Origin: Caballeronia sp. SL2Y3
GTDB taxonomy: Bacteria; Pseudomonadota; Gammaproteobacteria; Burkholderiales; Burkholderiaceae
Length of the DNA stretch: 64,000 nucleotides
Assembly: GCF_022879575.1 (NCBI RefSeq)
Contig: NZ_CP084263.1
Coordinates: 186,001-250,000, forward strand
Direction of reading: 5' to 3'
In this document: piece after piece, positions 49,633 through 58,530 of the stretch
Position numbering within the stretch: the first letter of the stretch is position 1
Layout: every line of letters begins with the position of its first letter
The notes under the pieces: generated by a model
Database searches by the model: none
Seen by the model: only the letters and a program-made list of their open reading frames with translations
Told to the model about the DNA's origin: nothing
Translations under genes and position numbers: made by a program

Positions 49633-51897
49633 TCACGCGAAAAGCGTATCCAGAGTGATCGGCAAGTCCCGCACGCGCTTGCCCGTCGCGTGCCAGATGG
49701 CGTTGGCGACAGCCGCCGCCACGCCGACCACGCCGATCTCTCCCACGCCTTTCGCGCCCAGCGGATTCACGACGTCGTCGTGCTCGTCGACGAAGATCAC
49801 GTCGATGTCGTGTATATCCGCGTTCACCGGAACGTGATACTCCGACAGGTTGTGATTCATCTGCCGGCCGAGCTCGTGATCGAACTGCCCGTGCTCGTGC
49901 AGCGCCATGCTGATGCCCCAGACCACGCCGCCCGACACCTGACTCGCCGCCGTCTTCGGATTCACGATGCGACCCGCCGCCACCGCGTTGACCACGCGCG
50001 TCACGCGCACGGTGCCGAGCGCGGCATCGACGCGCGCTTCGACGAACACCGCCGAATGCGTGCCGATCGAGTACGACTGCTGCTTGTCGTGCGGCGTCAC
50101 GGTCACCTGCGCATCGAGCGTGTCGAGGCCCGCGCGCGTCATCAGTTCGCGCAGCGACACGCGTTGCTCGTTGCCCTCGCCGCACGCGACGTATTCGCCG
50201 TCGAGCCGCACGGCGTCCGGCTGCGCGCGTGCGAAGGCATCGCCGCCGTGTTCCTTCGCGATCGACGCGAGCTTGCCGCGCAGGCGCGTGCACGCCGCAT
50301 GCACCGCGCTGCCGACCGACGACACGGTCCACGATCCGCCTTCGAGCGGCGCCTTCGGCAAACGGCTGTCGCCCAGACGGAATTCGACGTGTTCGAGCGG
50401 CACGCCGAGCGCATCGGCGGCGAGTTGCGTCATCACCGTATAAGTGCCCGTGCCGATGTCCGCTGTGGCGCTCGACACGACGACACGCCCGTCGGCGCCG
50501 ATCTCCGCCAACGCGGACGCCTCGTTCTGCATGGCGTCCCAGATGCCGGTCGCCATGCCCCAGCCGACGAGTTCGTTCCCTTCGCGCATCGAGCGCGGCG
50601 CGAGCGGGCGCTTGTCCCATCCGAAGCGTGCCGCGCCCTCTTCGAAGCATTCACGCAGCGCCTTGCTGGAGAACGGCAGGTTCTTGTTCCCGTCGCGCTC
50701 CGCATAGTTGATGAGCCGTAGCTTCAGCGGGTCCATGCCGAGCGCCTCGGCGAGTTCGTCCATTGCCATTTCCAGCGGAAAAAGCGCCTGCGCCGCGCCC
50801 GGCGCGCGCATGTCGGCGGGCGTCGGCACGTCGAGCTTGCTCACCTTGTAGTCCAGCCGCACGTTGTCACAGGCATACAACTGTCCGGCCCAGTTCACGA
50901 TGACGTCGCAGTAGTCTTCGTATTGGGATGTCTCGGACACCGCCTCGTGGATGACCGCCTCGAGCCTGCCGTCGCGATTCGCGGCCAGCGCGACGCGTTG
51001 CAGGCTCATCGGCCGATGCGCGAACGTGAACATCTGCTGCCGCGTCAACACCACGCGCACGGGCCGCTTGAGATCGCGCGCGGCCATGACGGCCAGCGGC
51101 AGATGATATTGCGGACGCAAGCCCGAGCCGAACGCGCCGCCGACGAACGGCGAGACGACTTCGAGCATGTCGTCGTCGAAGCCGAAGATCTTCGTCAGAT
51201 ACTGCTTGGTGTTGAGCACGCCCTGCGTCTTTTCATAGACGGTGAACTTGCCGGACGGCTCGGGAATGACCGTGCAGCCGTGCAGTTCGATCGGATTGTG
51301 ATACTCGGCCGGCGTCGAATAGCGGCTGTCGATCTTGAACGCGGCGGCGGCCAGCGCGCCGTCCGCATCGCCGCGCGGCGGTGGCGGCGGCTCGAAGCCG
51401 CCCTTCTCGGTCGATGGCGGATAGCTGTCGGCTTCGACTTCGCGCAAATCCGTGCAGTGGCTCGTGCGCTCGTAGGTCACTTCGATCAGCGACGCCGCAT
51501 GTCGCGCGAGCTCATAACTCTCCGCGACGACGAGCGCGACCGGCTGCCCGCTATACCAGATGCGATCGTCCCAGAGCGGCCGAAACGGCATGCCGCCCGG
51601 CGCGGACTGGTCCTTCCATGCGGCGTCGTTAAGCGGCAACTCGGGCCGGTTCTCATGCGTGAGCACCATCAGCACGCCGGGCAGTTCGAGCGCGCGCCGC
51701 GATTCGATCGACACGATGCGCCCGCTCGCGATGCGGCTCGGAAGAACGAAGCCATAGCTCATGTCATCCGCGAAGAATTCGCCTGCGTAGCGCGCCTCGC
51801 CCGTCACCTTCTTTCTGCCGTCGACGCGGTTGACGGGCTTGCCGCTGAAGTGCGCGCCCTGCCGCGCGATGCGTTCCAGTTCGTTCGGAGAATTCAT
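49633..51897 (-). CDS. paoC: Aldehyde oxidoreductase molybdenum-binding subunit (PaoC-like)
   Basis: A 754-residue xanthine-oxidase-family large subunit from ATG 51897, overlapping the FAD-subunit stop by ATGA. It starts with GKPVNRVDGRKKVTGEARYAG; the cofactor regions VVSPFVGGAFGSGLRPQYHL and MRAPGAAQA are present, and the catalytic Glu lies near the C terminus in GAKGVGEIGVVG. PaoC binds molybdopterin cytosine dinucleotide and oxidises aromatic and other aldehydes. The XdhC/PaoD-type insertion chaperone is not in the window. Confidence 0.93.
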   Translation of the reverse strand: MNSPNELERIARQGAHFSGKPVNRVDGRKKVTGEARYAGEFFADDMSYGFVLPSRIASGRIVSIESRRALELPGVLMVLTHENRPELPLNDAAWKDQSAPGGMPFRPLWDDRIWYSGQPVALVVAESYELARHAASLIEVTYERTSHCTDLREVEADSYPPSTEKGGFEPPPPPRGDADGALAAAAFKIDSRYSTPAEYHNPIELHGCTVIPEPSGKFTVYEKTQGVLNTKQYLTKIFGFDDDMLEVVSPFVGGAFGSGLRPQYHLPLAVMAARDLKRPVRVVLTRQQMFTFAHRPMSLQRVALAANRDGRLEAVIHEAVSETSQYEDYCDVIVNWAGQLYACDNVRLDYKVSKLDVPTPADMRAPGAAQALFPLEMAMDELAEALGMDPLKLRLINYAERDGNKNLPFSSKALRECFEEGAARFGWDKRPLAPRSMREGNELVGWGMATGIWDAMQNEASALAEIGADGRVVVSSATADIGTGTYTVMTQLAADALGVPLEHVEFRLGDSRLPKAPLEGGSWTVSSVGSAVHAACTRLRGKLASIAKEHGGDAFARAQPDAVRLDGEYVACGEGNEQRVSLRELMTRAGLDTLDAQVTVTPHDKQQSYSIGTHSAVFVEARVDAALGTVRVTRVVNAVAAGRIVNPKTAASQVSGGVVWGISMALHEHGQFDHELGRQMNHNLSEYHVPVNADIHDIDVIFVDEHDDVVNPLGAKGVGEIGVVGVAAAVANAIWHATGKRVRDLPITLDTLFA

Positions 51898-52904
51898 GAT
51901 GCGTCGTCCTCTCTGCTGGCGAGGCTGATACCCGATGCCTGTTCGAAAGCGCGCTCGATGGCGCGCGCGGTCAGTTCGATCTTGAATGCGTTGCCGGGAC
52001 GGCCGCGCGCGTCGCGCACCATTGCGCTCGCGAAGTCGCGCACGGTGGCGGCGTCGAGCGTCTTGCCGCGCAGCGCGGCTTCGGCGTCGCGGTTGCGCCA
52101 CGGCTTATGCGCCACGCCGCCGAGCGCGCAACGCACTTCTTCGATGCGAGAGCCGTCGAGCTTCAGCGCGAGCGCGACCGACACCAGCGCGAACGCATAC
52201 GACGCGCGATCTCGCACCTTCACGTAGGCGTTATGTTGCGCGAAGCCATCGGCGGGCAAGGTGATGCCGACGATGATCTCGTCGTCGCGCAGGTTCGTGT
52301 CGATGTGCGGGGTATCGCCGGGAAGCCGGTGAAACGCGTCGAACGGGATCACGCGCTCGCCTGCGTCGCTCGTCACGCGCACGGACGCGTCGAGCGCGGC
52401 GAGCGCCACGCACATGTCCGACGGATGAACGGCGATGCAATGCTCGCTCGCGCCGAGAATGGCGTGAATGCGGTTGACGCCATTCATCGCGCCGCAGCCG
52501 CTGCCCGGCTGGCGCTTGTTGCACGGCGTGGCGGTGTCGTAGAAATAATGGCAGCGCGTACGTTGCAGCATGTTGCCGCCGACGGTCGCGACATTGCGAA
52601 TCTGCGCCGAAGCACCGGCCAATATCGCCTTCGACAGCAGCGGATAGCGCGACTCGATGCGTTCGTCGTAGGCCACGGCGCTGTTCGTGGCGAGCGCGCC
52701 GATGTCCATGCCGCCGTCCGCGTTCGGCTCGATGCCGGTCATCGGCAGACGTCGAATATCGACGAGGCTTTCGGGGCGCGCGACGCCTTCCTTGATCAGA
52801 TCCACGAGGTTCGTGCCGCCTGCGAGAAACGCCGCCGACGGCGCGCGGTGCGCGTCGAGCGCTGCGGATACGTCGTTCGCGCGCGTGTAGGAGAAGCGGT
52901 TCAT
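51894..52904 (-). CDS. paoB: Aldehyde oxidoreductase FAD-binding subunit (PaoB-like)
   Basis: A 336-residue subunit. FLAGGTNLVDLIKEG is the FAD pyrophosphate loop and ASAQIRNVATVGGNMLQRTR the second FAD motif. Cys118, 128, 137 and 156 have the C-x9-C-x8-C-x18-C spacing of the extra 4Fe-4S cluster found in E. coli PaoB, which places this enzyme in the PaoABC branch instead of ordinary xanthine dehydrogenases. Starts and stops overlap neighbours by ATGA, so the three subunits are translationally coupled. Confidence 0.93.
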   Translation of the reverse strand: MNRFSYTRANDVSAALDAHRAPSAAFLAGGTNLVDLIKEGVARPESLVDIRRLPMTGIEPNADGGMDIGALATNSAVAYDERIESRYPLLSKAILAGASAQIRNVATVGGNMLQRTRCHYFYDTATPCNKRQPGSGCGAMNGVNRIHAILGASEHCIAVHPSDMCVALAALDASVRVTSDAGERVIPFDAFHRLPGDTPHIDTNLRDDEIIVGITLPADGFAQHNAYVKVRDRASYAFALVSVALALKLDGSRIEEVRCALGGVAHKPWRNRDAEAALRGKTLDAATVRDFASAMVRDARGRPGNAFKIELTARAIERAFEQASGISLASREDDAS

Positions 52905-53458
52905 GGACGCGCCTCCTCGTTCTGAATGTCGGTCCCTTCCACCCGTTGCCCGCCCGACGCCTGCAGGATGGCGTGCACGATGTTCTGATACGCGCCGCAG
53001 CGACAGATGTTGCCGCTCATCGCTTCGCGCACTTCGGCGGCGTCGTGGGCGTGTCCTTCCGCGAGCATGCCGACGGCCGAGCAGATTTGCCCCGGCGTGC
53101 AGTAGCCGCATTGAAAGGCGTCGCAGTCGATGAACGCCCGCTGCATAGGATGCAGCGCGTCGCCGTCAGCCAAGCCTTCGATGGTGGTGATGGAAGCGCC
53201 GTCGTACGAAACGGCGAGCGCGAGACACGTATTGATGCGCTGGCCATCGACGAGCGCAGTGCACGCGCCGCATTGTCCGTGGTCGCAGCCCTTCTTCGTG
53301 CCGGTAAGCTGGCAGTGTTCGCGCAGCAGGTTGAGCAGTGTGGTCCACGGCTCGATGTCGAAACTACGCGCTTCGCCGTTGATCTTGAGCGTGCAGGCGA
53401 CGCGCTGCGCATGCGGCGCGTCCACGTCCAGCGCGGTCGCGGTCGATGAGGTATTCAT
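52901..53458 (-). CDS. paoA: Aldehyde oxidoreductase 2Fe-2S subunit (PaoA-like)
   Basis: A 185-residue subunit with two 2Fe-2S centres: the plant-ferredoxin-like GCDHGQCGACTALVDGQR and the C-terminal CGYCTPGQICSAVGM plus SGNICRCGAY. E. coli PaoA has an N-terminal twin-arginine signal; here the chain begins directly MNTSSTATALDVDAPHAQRV with no RR motif, so the complex is predicted to stay in the cytoplasm. First gene of the operon; divergent from the tartrate dehydrogenase gene. Confidence 0.93.
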   Translation of the reverse strand: MNTSSTATALDVDAPHAQRVACTLKINGEARSFDIEPWTTLLNLLREHCQLTGTKKGCDHGQCGACTALVDGQRINTCLALAVSYDGASITTIEGLADGDALHPMQRAFIDCDAFQCGYCTPGQICSAVGMLAEGHAHDAAEVREAMSGNICRCGAYQNIVHAILQASGGQRVEGTDIQNEEARP

Positions 53459-53637
53459 GGGATCTCCTTGCGGGAATCCCGGTGCGAAGCATGCGCCGTG
53501 CCTTGCGCCATGCTTGCGGCAATAAGAAGTCGGAGGGCAACGCCAAACGACCTGGCTCAGAATGTAAGAACCGCGAGAACCCGAGTACGATCAGGCAAGC
53601 GCAGCAATAAAAAACGCCCAGACAGGAGCCAACTGAA

Positions 53638-54705
53638 ATGTCAAAGAGTCAGTACCGCATAGCCGTGATTCCCGGCGATGGAATCGGCAAGGAAGTGATG
53701 CCCGAAGCACTGCGCACGCTCGATGCTGTGAGCAAACGCTTCGGCATCGCGCTGGAGTACCAGCACATCGAATGGGCAAGCTGCGACTACTACGCCGCCC
53801 ACGGCCAGATGATGCCCGACGACTGGAAGGCGCAACTCGAAACCGCCGACGCCATCTTGTTCGGCGCCGTCGGCTGGCCGCAAAGCGTCCCCGATCACGT
53901 CTCGCTGTGGGGGTCGCTCCTCAAGTTCCGCCGCGAGTTCGATCAATACATCAACCTGCGGCCGGCGCGTCTCTTCGAAGGCGTGCCGTCGCCGCTCGCC
54001 AACCGCAAGGCCGGCGACATCGACTTCATGATCGTGCGCGAAAACACCGAAGGCGAATACTCGTCCGTCGGAGGAGTCAGTTTCGAAGGCACCGAGCGCG
54101 AATTCGTGTCGCAAACCTCTATCTTCACGCGTCAGGGTGCTACGCGCGTGCTCAAGTTCGCGTTCGATCTCGCGCAGCAACGCGCGAAGAAAATCACGGT
54201 GGCGACCAAGAGCAATGGCATCTCCATCAGCATGCCGTGGTGGGACGCCCGCGCCGCCGAAATCGCCGCGCAGTATCCGGATGTCGCATGGGACAAGCAG
54301 CATATCGACATCTTGTGCGCGCGCTTCGTGCTGAACCCGGATCGCTTCGATGTGGTCGTCGCAACGAATCTCTTCGGCGACATTCTCTCGGACCTCGGCC
54401 CCGCCTGCACCGGCACGATCGGCATTGCGCCGTCCGCGAACATGAATCCCGAGCGCGCGTTTCCGTCGCTCTTCGAGCCCGTGCACGGCTCCGCGCCGGA
54501 TATCGCGGGCAAAGGCATTGCCAATCCTATCGCGATGATCTGGTCCGCCGCGATGATGCTCGACTTTCTCGGTCAGCGCCCCGCGCACGATGCGATTCTG
54601 TCCGCCATCGAGGCCGTGCTGAAGGAAGGACCGCATACGGGCGATCTCGGCGGCAAGGCCAGCACGAAGGAAGTCGGCGAAGCTATCGCGCAACGGCTCG
54701 CCTGA
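53638..54705 (+). CDS. Tartrate/D-malate dehydrogenase (isocitrate/isopropylmalate family)
   Basis: A 355-residue NAD-dependent decarboxylating dehydrogenase with CAGGAGCCAACTGAA before the ATG. AVIPGDGIGKEVMPEALRTL, the substrate Arg region LRPARLFEGV, the Tyr in RENTEGEYSSVGG, and ATNLFGDILSDLGPACTGTI with its metal-binding Asp residues are conserved. The sequence is closest to TtuC/DmlA (tartrate dehydrogenase / D-malate dehydrogenase) and not to LeuB. Monocistronic between the divergent Pao operon and a hairpin terminator. Confidence 0.92.
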   Translation: MSKSQYRIAVIPGDGIGKEVMPEALRTLDAVSKRFGIALEYQHIEWASCDYYAAHGQMMPDDWKAQLETADAILFGAVGWPQSVPDHVSLWGSLLKFRREFDQYINLRPARLFEGVPSPLANRKAGDIDFMIVRENTEGEYSSVGGVSFEGTEREFVSQTSIFTRQGATRVLKFAFDLAQQRAKKITVATKSNGISISMPWWDARAAEIAAQYPDVAWDKQHIDILCARFVLNPDRFDVVVATNLFGDILSDLGPACTGTIGIAPSANMNPERAFPSLFEPVHGSAPDIAGKGIANPIAMIWSAAMMLDFLGQRPAHDAILSAIEAVLKEGPHTGDLGGKASTKEVGEAIAQRLA

Positions 54706-54752
54706 TCAGTTATTGCTAGGTAGTACGGCTTCCTAACTACTTCTAAATGCTT

Positions 54753-54793
54753 CGTAGCGAACCGTTCGTTGTTGTTGAGAACGGTTCGCTACG
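54753..54793. terminator. Perfect 14-bp stem-loop, bidirectional terminator
   Basis: CGTAGCGAACCGTT (54753-54766) is matched by its exact reverse complement (54780-54793) across a 13-base loop. It lies between the convergent tartrate dehydrogenase and beta-helix genes, 18 bases from the end of the latter. Confidence 0.75.
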
Positions 54794-54810
54794 TCGCTCG
54801 TGCTTCGAGC

Positions 54811-56196
54811 TTAGCCGATCTTAGGATTCACGACCGACACCTTCGGGCCGTTGCTGTCCCACTGACTGAGATACCAGTTGCGCTTCCACACCGGGTTCGT
54901 GGTAGTGATCGCGCCCGTCACGACGCAGCCATTCAGTCGGAGACCGCCGACCGCAAACGAATCGCTCGTGCAGGTGTCGGTATGGTTCGTGATCTGAATG
55001 TCGACGTTCTTCGCGACCGCTCCAGGGAACGCGCCGAGGTAGACCAGAATGCCGCCGCCGGAGCAACCCCGAGTCGTCGGACTGACGATCTTGATGCCCT
55101 GGAGGACTGCGTCGTTGTTGTTCGGCTCGATGTCGAGACCATACGCCGGCGCGGTGCCCGAGATGTTCTCCCAAAGCGGATTGTTGAACGTGATGCCGCT
55201 GCCGGACGTGATCGTCGCGCCTTGACGGCGGCAGCCGTTCGCGTGGTGGCCGCTGATCGATACGTTCGAGCTCGGCTTGTTCGAGCCGCTCTGGCTATTG
55301 CCGATGTAGATGCCGTCGCCCCAGCAGTTGATCGTCGTCGGGTTGGTGATCGTGACGCCGGTGGAGCCGTTGATCGAGATGCCCATGCCCCATTCGCCGG
55401 AACCGGCCGAGTTCAGTTCCTTGCTGCCATCGAGGTACGGTGCTTCGATATTCACGTTGCTCACGTCCCACACGCGCATCATCTGATACGTGCTGCTGTT
55501 GTGCGACAGCATCTTGATCGACGCGCCCGGCGCGAAGCGGATATGCGTGTTCGAGCGCAGCGTGAGGCCAGTTGCGTCGATGCGGCTTTTGCCCGTGATG
55601 AGCAGAATCTGGCCGACCGAGCCGTCGATGGCAGCCTGAAGCGCCGCGCGGTCGTTGCTCGAGCCATCGCCCTTCACGCCGAACGACTTGTCTTGCAGCA
55701 CGCCGGCCGTGCTCGTGTTGCTCGTGCCTTGCGAGCCGGTGCTCGAAGCGGCGACGCGCGGGTCTGCCGTGCCGAGGTTCTGCCACGGCGTGGTCCCGCT
55801 CTTGAACCAGTTGCCCGCCGTGTTGCGGCCATAGATCGCGCCGTTGAGGTACACGAGTGTGGTGTACGCGACCGGGGAACCGGTGCTCATCGACGTGCCG
55901 TTGCGCACCGCATGACCGCCAACGAGCGTCCACACGGCGCCCGAGCTATCGGTGATGGATGCTGCCGGCGGAATAGCCGTTCCGTTCGACGACGCGGCCT
56001 TCGCCACGGCTGCGGTATCGCCGAGTCCATCGGCGCCCATTTCGCTGCCGCCGCCGCAGGCGGCCAAGGCGGCGCTGCCCGCGCCCGCCATCATGAACGA
56101 CAGGAATTTTCTACGCGTAAGGGGTCCGCTTGCGTCGGCTGCAACGCCGATCAGGGAATTTTCGCTCTGTGCTTTAAGTAGACGATTCGACGACAC
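54811..56196 (-). CDS. Tat-exported lipoprotein with right-handed parallel beta-helix
   Basis: A 461-residue protein read from a GTG at 56196, which lacks a clear ribosome site. Residues ~28-47 carry a twin-arginine signal (LTRRKFLSFMMAGAGSAALA) running into a lipobox-like LAACGGG, so it is probably a folded, lipidated, surface-associated protein. From about residue 170 the chain is a beta-helix: DGSSNDRAALQAAID is the usual pectate-lyase_3 opening, followed by regular short strands (ISINGSTGVTITNPTTINCW and similar). Many such proteins are polysaccharide lyases or hydrolases; catalytic residues cannot be assigned. The residues just after the lipobox are Ser/Thr/Gly-rich. The upstream DNA is clearly AT-richer than the surroundings. 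Confidence 0.82.
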   Translation of the reverse strand: MSSNRLLKAQSENSLIGVAADASGPLTRRKFLSFMMAGAGSAALAACGGGSEMGADGLGDTAAVAKAASSNGTAIPPAASITDSSGAVWTLVGGHAVRNGTSMSTGSPVAYTTLVYLNGAIYGRNTAGNWFKSGTTPWQNLGTADPRVAASSTGSQGTSNTSTAGVLQDKSFGVKGDGSSNDRAALQAAIDGSVGQILLITGKSRIDATGLTLRSNTHIRFAPGASIKMLSHNSSTYQMMRVWDVSNVNIEAPYLDGSKELNSAGSGEWGMGISINGSTGVTITNPTTINCWGDGIYIGNSQSGSNKPSSNVSISGHHANGCRRQGATITSGSGITFNNPLWENISGTAPAYGLDIEPNNNDAVLQGIKIVSPTTRGCSGGGILVYLGAFPGAVAKNVDIQITNHTDTCTSDSFAVGGLRLNGCVVTGAITTTNPVWKRNWYLSQWDSNGPKVSVVNPKIG

Positions 56197-56640
56197 GGGA
56201 AATTATTCATGTTTGCTCAAGGAGGCCGAAGTTTAATGTCCCGAATCTACCGAATGGGTTTCGCGATGTAACAGAAAGAAAGAGCAAAGCACGAGCGTAT
56301 TCTCATACCGTAAGGAGAAAAAACCGCTAGCAGTACTTCTCTTTCGGAGAAAGATCAGACTTTTTGCGTGAAATAATGACCTCCAATTAATAGGTTTATT
56401 CCGAGTTCTTGTAACGGTCGACTCAGAATGAGTAGGTATTTCCGATAAATTTTGGCAGTGGGCGTCGTGCCTACATGTCTGCCGCGAGGCTCTTATTATT
56501 CATACGAATCGCTTAAGTTTAGCTGTTACCTCAGTCCGGCGATGAGGCGGTGAGTTACTTGGCGGATCGGCGCGCGAATGAGCCATCGACGGAGGGCAAT
56601 ACCGAACGAGTGATCGTTTGCAGTTCTAATTGCTTTGGGG
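56197..56640. other. AT-richer intergenic region upstream of the beta-helix gene
   Basis: About 440 bases that stand out for low GC (for example 56370-56460 and 56500-56525), with no supported gene. It must hold the beta-helix promoter. The base composition resembles the regulatory regions of surface-polysaccharide or horizontally acquired genes. I see no clear operator palindrome. Confidence 0.45.
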
Positions 56641-56762
56641 TTGTACAGTGGTAGCTGTGCAAGGCTCCCACTTGGCTTCGCGTATAGGGACAACGCCCCT
56701 GCTTAGGGGCGCCATTAATCCGGGATGCGAGTGAACCTGCCGTACCCATCTTCAACGGCAGG
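56641..56762 (+). other. Structured leader-like RNA region (three hairpins)
   Basis: Three stems follow one another on the plus strand: TTGTACAG/CTGTGCAA (56641-56648 with 56655-56662, one G-T pair), GCCCC/GGGGC with loop TGCTTA (56695-56710), and CCTGCCGT/ACGGCAGG (56736-56743 with 56755-56762). They end 40 bases before a tiny ORF with a good ribosome site. It matches no RNA family I recognise, so its role as a regulatory RNA is only a suggestion. Confidence 0.35.
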
Positions 56763-56802
56763 AAGGCATCGAACCTCTGTTACTCACGTTTAGGAGACCT
56801 TC

Positions 56803-56883
56803 ATGATCGGAGAGCTTCTCGTGCCGGCGCACAGCACGCGATCGCGTGGAAAGAAGAAGAAAGTAAGAGAAGCGGGCCCGTAA
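56803..56883 (+). CDS. Possible 26-residue basic small protein
   Basis: ATG 56803 is preceded by TTTAGGAGACCTTC, an excellent ribosome site. The ORF runs 26 codons to TAA (MIGELLVPAHSTRSRGKKKK then VREAGP). It has a short hydrophobic start and a strongly basic KKKK centre, with no homology I know. Upstream lies the three-hairpin region and downstream an inverted repeat (56882-56930). The DNA-level context looks like a real small transcription unit, but length alone makes chance possible. Confidence 0.35.
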   Translation: MIGELLVPAHSTRSRGKKKKVREAGP

Positions 56884-56930
56884 AGTCACATAGAGACCGA
56901 CGCCGATCTCGGGAACTGCAAAGTGACTTT
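56882..56930 (+). terminator. Inverted repeat behind the small ORF
   Basis: AAAGTCAC (56882-56889) is matched by GTGACTTT (56923-56930), with an internal GAGA/TCTC pair, and the right arm runs into TTTT. It may terminate the small-ORF transcript; the loop is long (33 bases), which weakens the call. Confidence 0.4.
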
Positions 56931-57003
56931 TGGAGAGAGAAGTTTATAGCGCCTGAGACGATCGCCCGGGCAAATCGGGTCGATCGCTCACTGGCGGTTC
57001 GCG

Positions 57004-57291
57004 CTACACGCCTTCGACAAGAACGGCGCGATACCGCGCACCGCGGAATCGGTGCTGCGCGACCTCTTGATATGCCGAACTGTCGTACCACGCGCGCGCT
57101 GCGTCAGTAGACGGAAACTCTACGATCACGACACCCTCGGGCGCGTCGCCTTCGAGGACTTGCTGAGGTCCGTAGGCGGCGAGAACTTTTACCGGATGAC
57201 CTTGCAGGGTTTCGCCGACCTTGCTTTGATACTGGTCGAGTTCACCTTGATCTTGCGTGCTCTCTCTTGTGAAGACAATGTAAGTGGCCAT
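57004..57291 (-). CDS. DUF1330 domain protein
   Basis: A 95-residue single-domain protein (MATYIVFTRESTQDQGELDQ, GDAPEGVVIVEFPSTDAARAW, YRAVLVEGV) matching the DUF1330 ferredoxin-like family over its length. CGGAGAGCATGCGTC precedes the ATG. Function unknown; relatives are small dimeric alpha/beta barrels. It lies behind the hydroxyproline operon on the same strand but is separated from it by a stem-loop, so probably an independent transcript. Confidence 0.88.
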   Translation of the reverse strand: MATYIVFTRESTQDQGELDQYQSKVGETLQGHPVKVLAAYGPQQVLEGDAPEGVVIVEFPSTDAARAWYDSSAYQEVAQHRFRGARYRAVLVEGV

Positions 57292-57373
57292 GACGCATGC
57301 TCTCCGAGTAGTGTGAAGGTGTGCGTCATGATGCCACGAATCGGGCGAATACCTCGGTGCACATAGTGCAGTG

Positions 57374-57414
57374 GAGAAAGTTATACGCGGCCCCTTCCGA
57401 AGCCGCTCTTTCTC
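57374..57414. terminator. Stem-loop terminator of the hydroxyproline operon
   Basis: GAGAAAG (57374-57380) pairs with CTTTCTC (57408-57414), with an inner GCGGC/GCCGC pair (57387-57391 with 57402-57406). It begins ten bases beyond the stop codon of the minus-strand DapA-family gene. Confidence 0.65.
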
Positions 57415-57423
57415 AACCAGGGA

Positions 57424-58368
57424 TCACGCACTCACCTCTTTCGACCAACCGGCATACCACTTCTTGAACAATTCGAATTGCGTCTCGGCATAGCGGCGTT
57501 GCGCTTCGCTCAGTGCATCCGTCTCATTGAAATGAAGCGTGTATTCCTTCTCGCCGTTGAGCACCATCAGGTATTTGTAGTACAGCACCAGATCCGTGCC
57601 TTCGTCGAACGATGAAAGCACTGCAAGCGCGCTTTCGAGTTCACGTGCCTGACGACGCGCCGTCATATCTCCATCGCTCGCTTTGCGGCACAGATCGACC
57701 AGCTGCAAGACTTCGCGCGGCAACGCATTGCCGATGCCGGTGATCGCACCTCGCGCGCCGCAGTTGACGAAGCCGTGAAAGACCTGCGTGTCCACGCCGA
57801 CCATCAAGGTGACGTTCTCGTCCTGGCTGGTGATGTTCTCCGCTGCATAGCGCATGTCCGCCGCACCGCCGAACTCCTTGAACCCGATCAGGTTCGGATA
57901 CTTCGCCCGCAGCTCGAAAAACAGATCGGCACGCGTGGCAAAGCCATAGTAAGGGCTGTTATAGATGACTGCGGGGAGCGCAGGCGCCGCTTCGAGAATG
58001 GCAGAAAAGTGCGCCTTTTGCGCGGCGGGCGACGCACCGCGCGACAGCACGCGCGGAATGACCATCAGCCCGCTGGCACCGACCTTCGCCGCGTGCGCTG
58101 CATGCGATACGGCTTCCCGCGAATTCACCGCACCGGTGCCGACGATAGTCGGGACGCCGGCATCGACCAGCCGCGCCACGCCTTCCTGACGCTGCGCTTC
58201 GCTCAGAAGGGGCCAGTCACCCATCGATCCGCAGTACACCACCGCGTTCATGCCCAGACCGACGAGTTCGCGGCCTTTGGAGACGAGCGCGTCGTAGTCC
58301 GGCGTGCGCTCGGCCGTGCACGGCGTCATGAGCGCCGGAATGGTGCCCGTGAAGATGTTGTTGCCCAT
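57424..58368 (-). CDS. Pyrroline-4-hydroxy-2-carboxylate deaminase (DapA family)
   Basis: A 314-residue TIM-barrel lyase of the dihydrodipicolinate-synthase family. The Schiff-base Lys164 is in NLIGFKEFGG and the partner Tyr136 in AVIYNSPYYG; the pyruvate-binding loop is YCGSMGDWPLL instead of the GTTGE of true DapA. Co-location with a 4-hydroxyproline epimerase and a D-hydroxyproline dehydrogenase assigns it as the enzyme converting pyrroline-4-hydroxy-2-carboxylate to 2-oxoglutarate semialdehyde. Last gene of the operon, after a 162-base gap. The semialdehyde dehydrogenase that should follow is not here. Confidence 0.88.
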   Translation of the reverse strand: MGNNIFTGTIPALMTPCTAERTPDYDALVSKGRELVGLGMNAVVYCGSMGDWPLLSEAQRQEGVARLVDAGVPTIVGTGAVNSREAVSHAAHAAKVGASGLMVIPRVLSRGASPAAQKAHFSAILEAAPALPAVIYNSPYYGFATRADLFFELRAKYPNLIGFKEFGGAADMRYAAENITSQDENVTLMVGVDTQVFHGFVNCGARGAITGIGNALPREVLQLVDLCRKASDGDMTARRQARELESALAVLSSFDEGTDLVLYYKYLMVLNGEKEYTLHFNETDALSEAQRRYAETQFELFKKWYAGWSKEVSA

Positions 58369-58530
58369 GTTGTTGCCCTCGACATTCGGTGACTATGATT
58401 CGTTGATTGAACTCGCCGATACCGCTCGCGATATGCCGCGGTATCACAAGTCAGAAGCATTAAGGCTTGCGTCGATTCCTGTTGGTCAGTGACGAAATCG
58501 GCACAGCGACGCATGTGTGCCGATTCGACT

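Noticed and set aside
56801..57091. A 96-codon minus-strand frame opposite the small ORF
   Set aside because: Overlaps the well-supported DUF1330 gene in another frame and has a Ser/Arg-rich composition with no homology.
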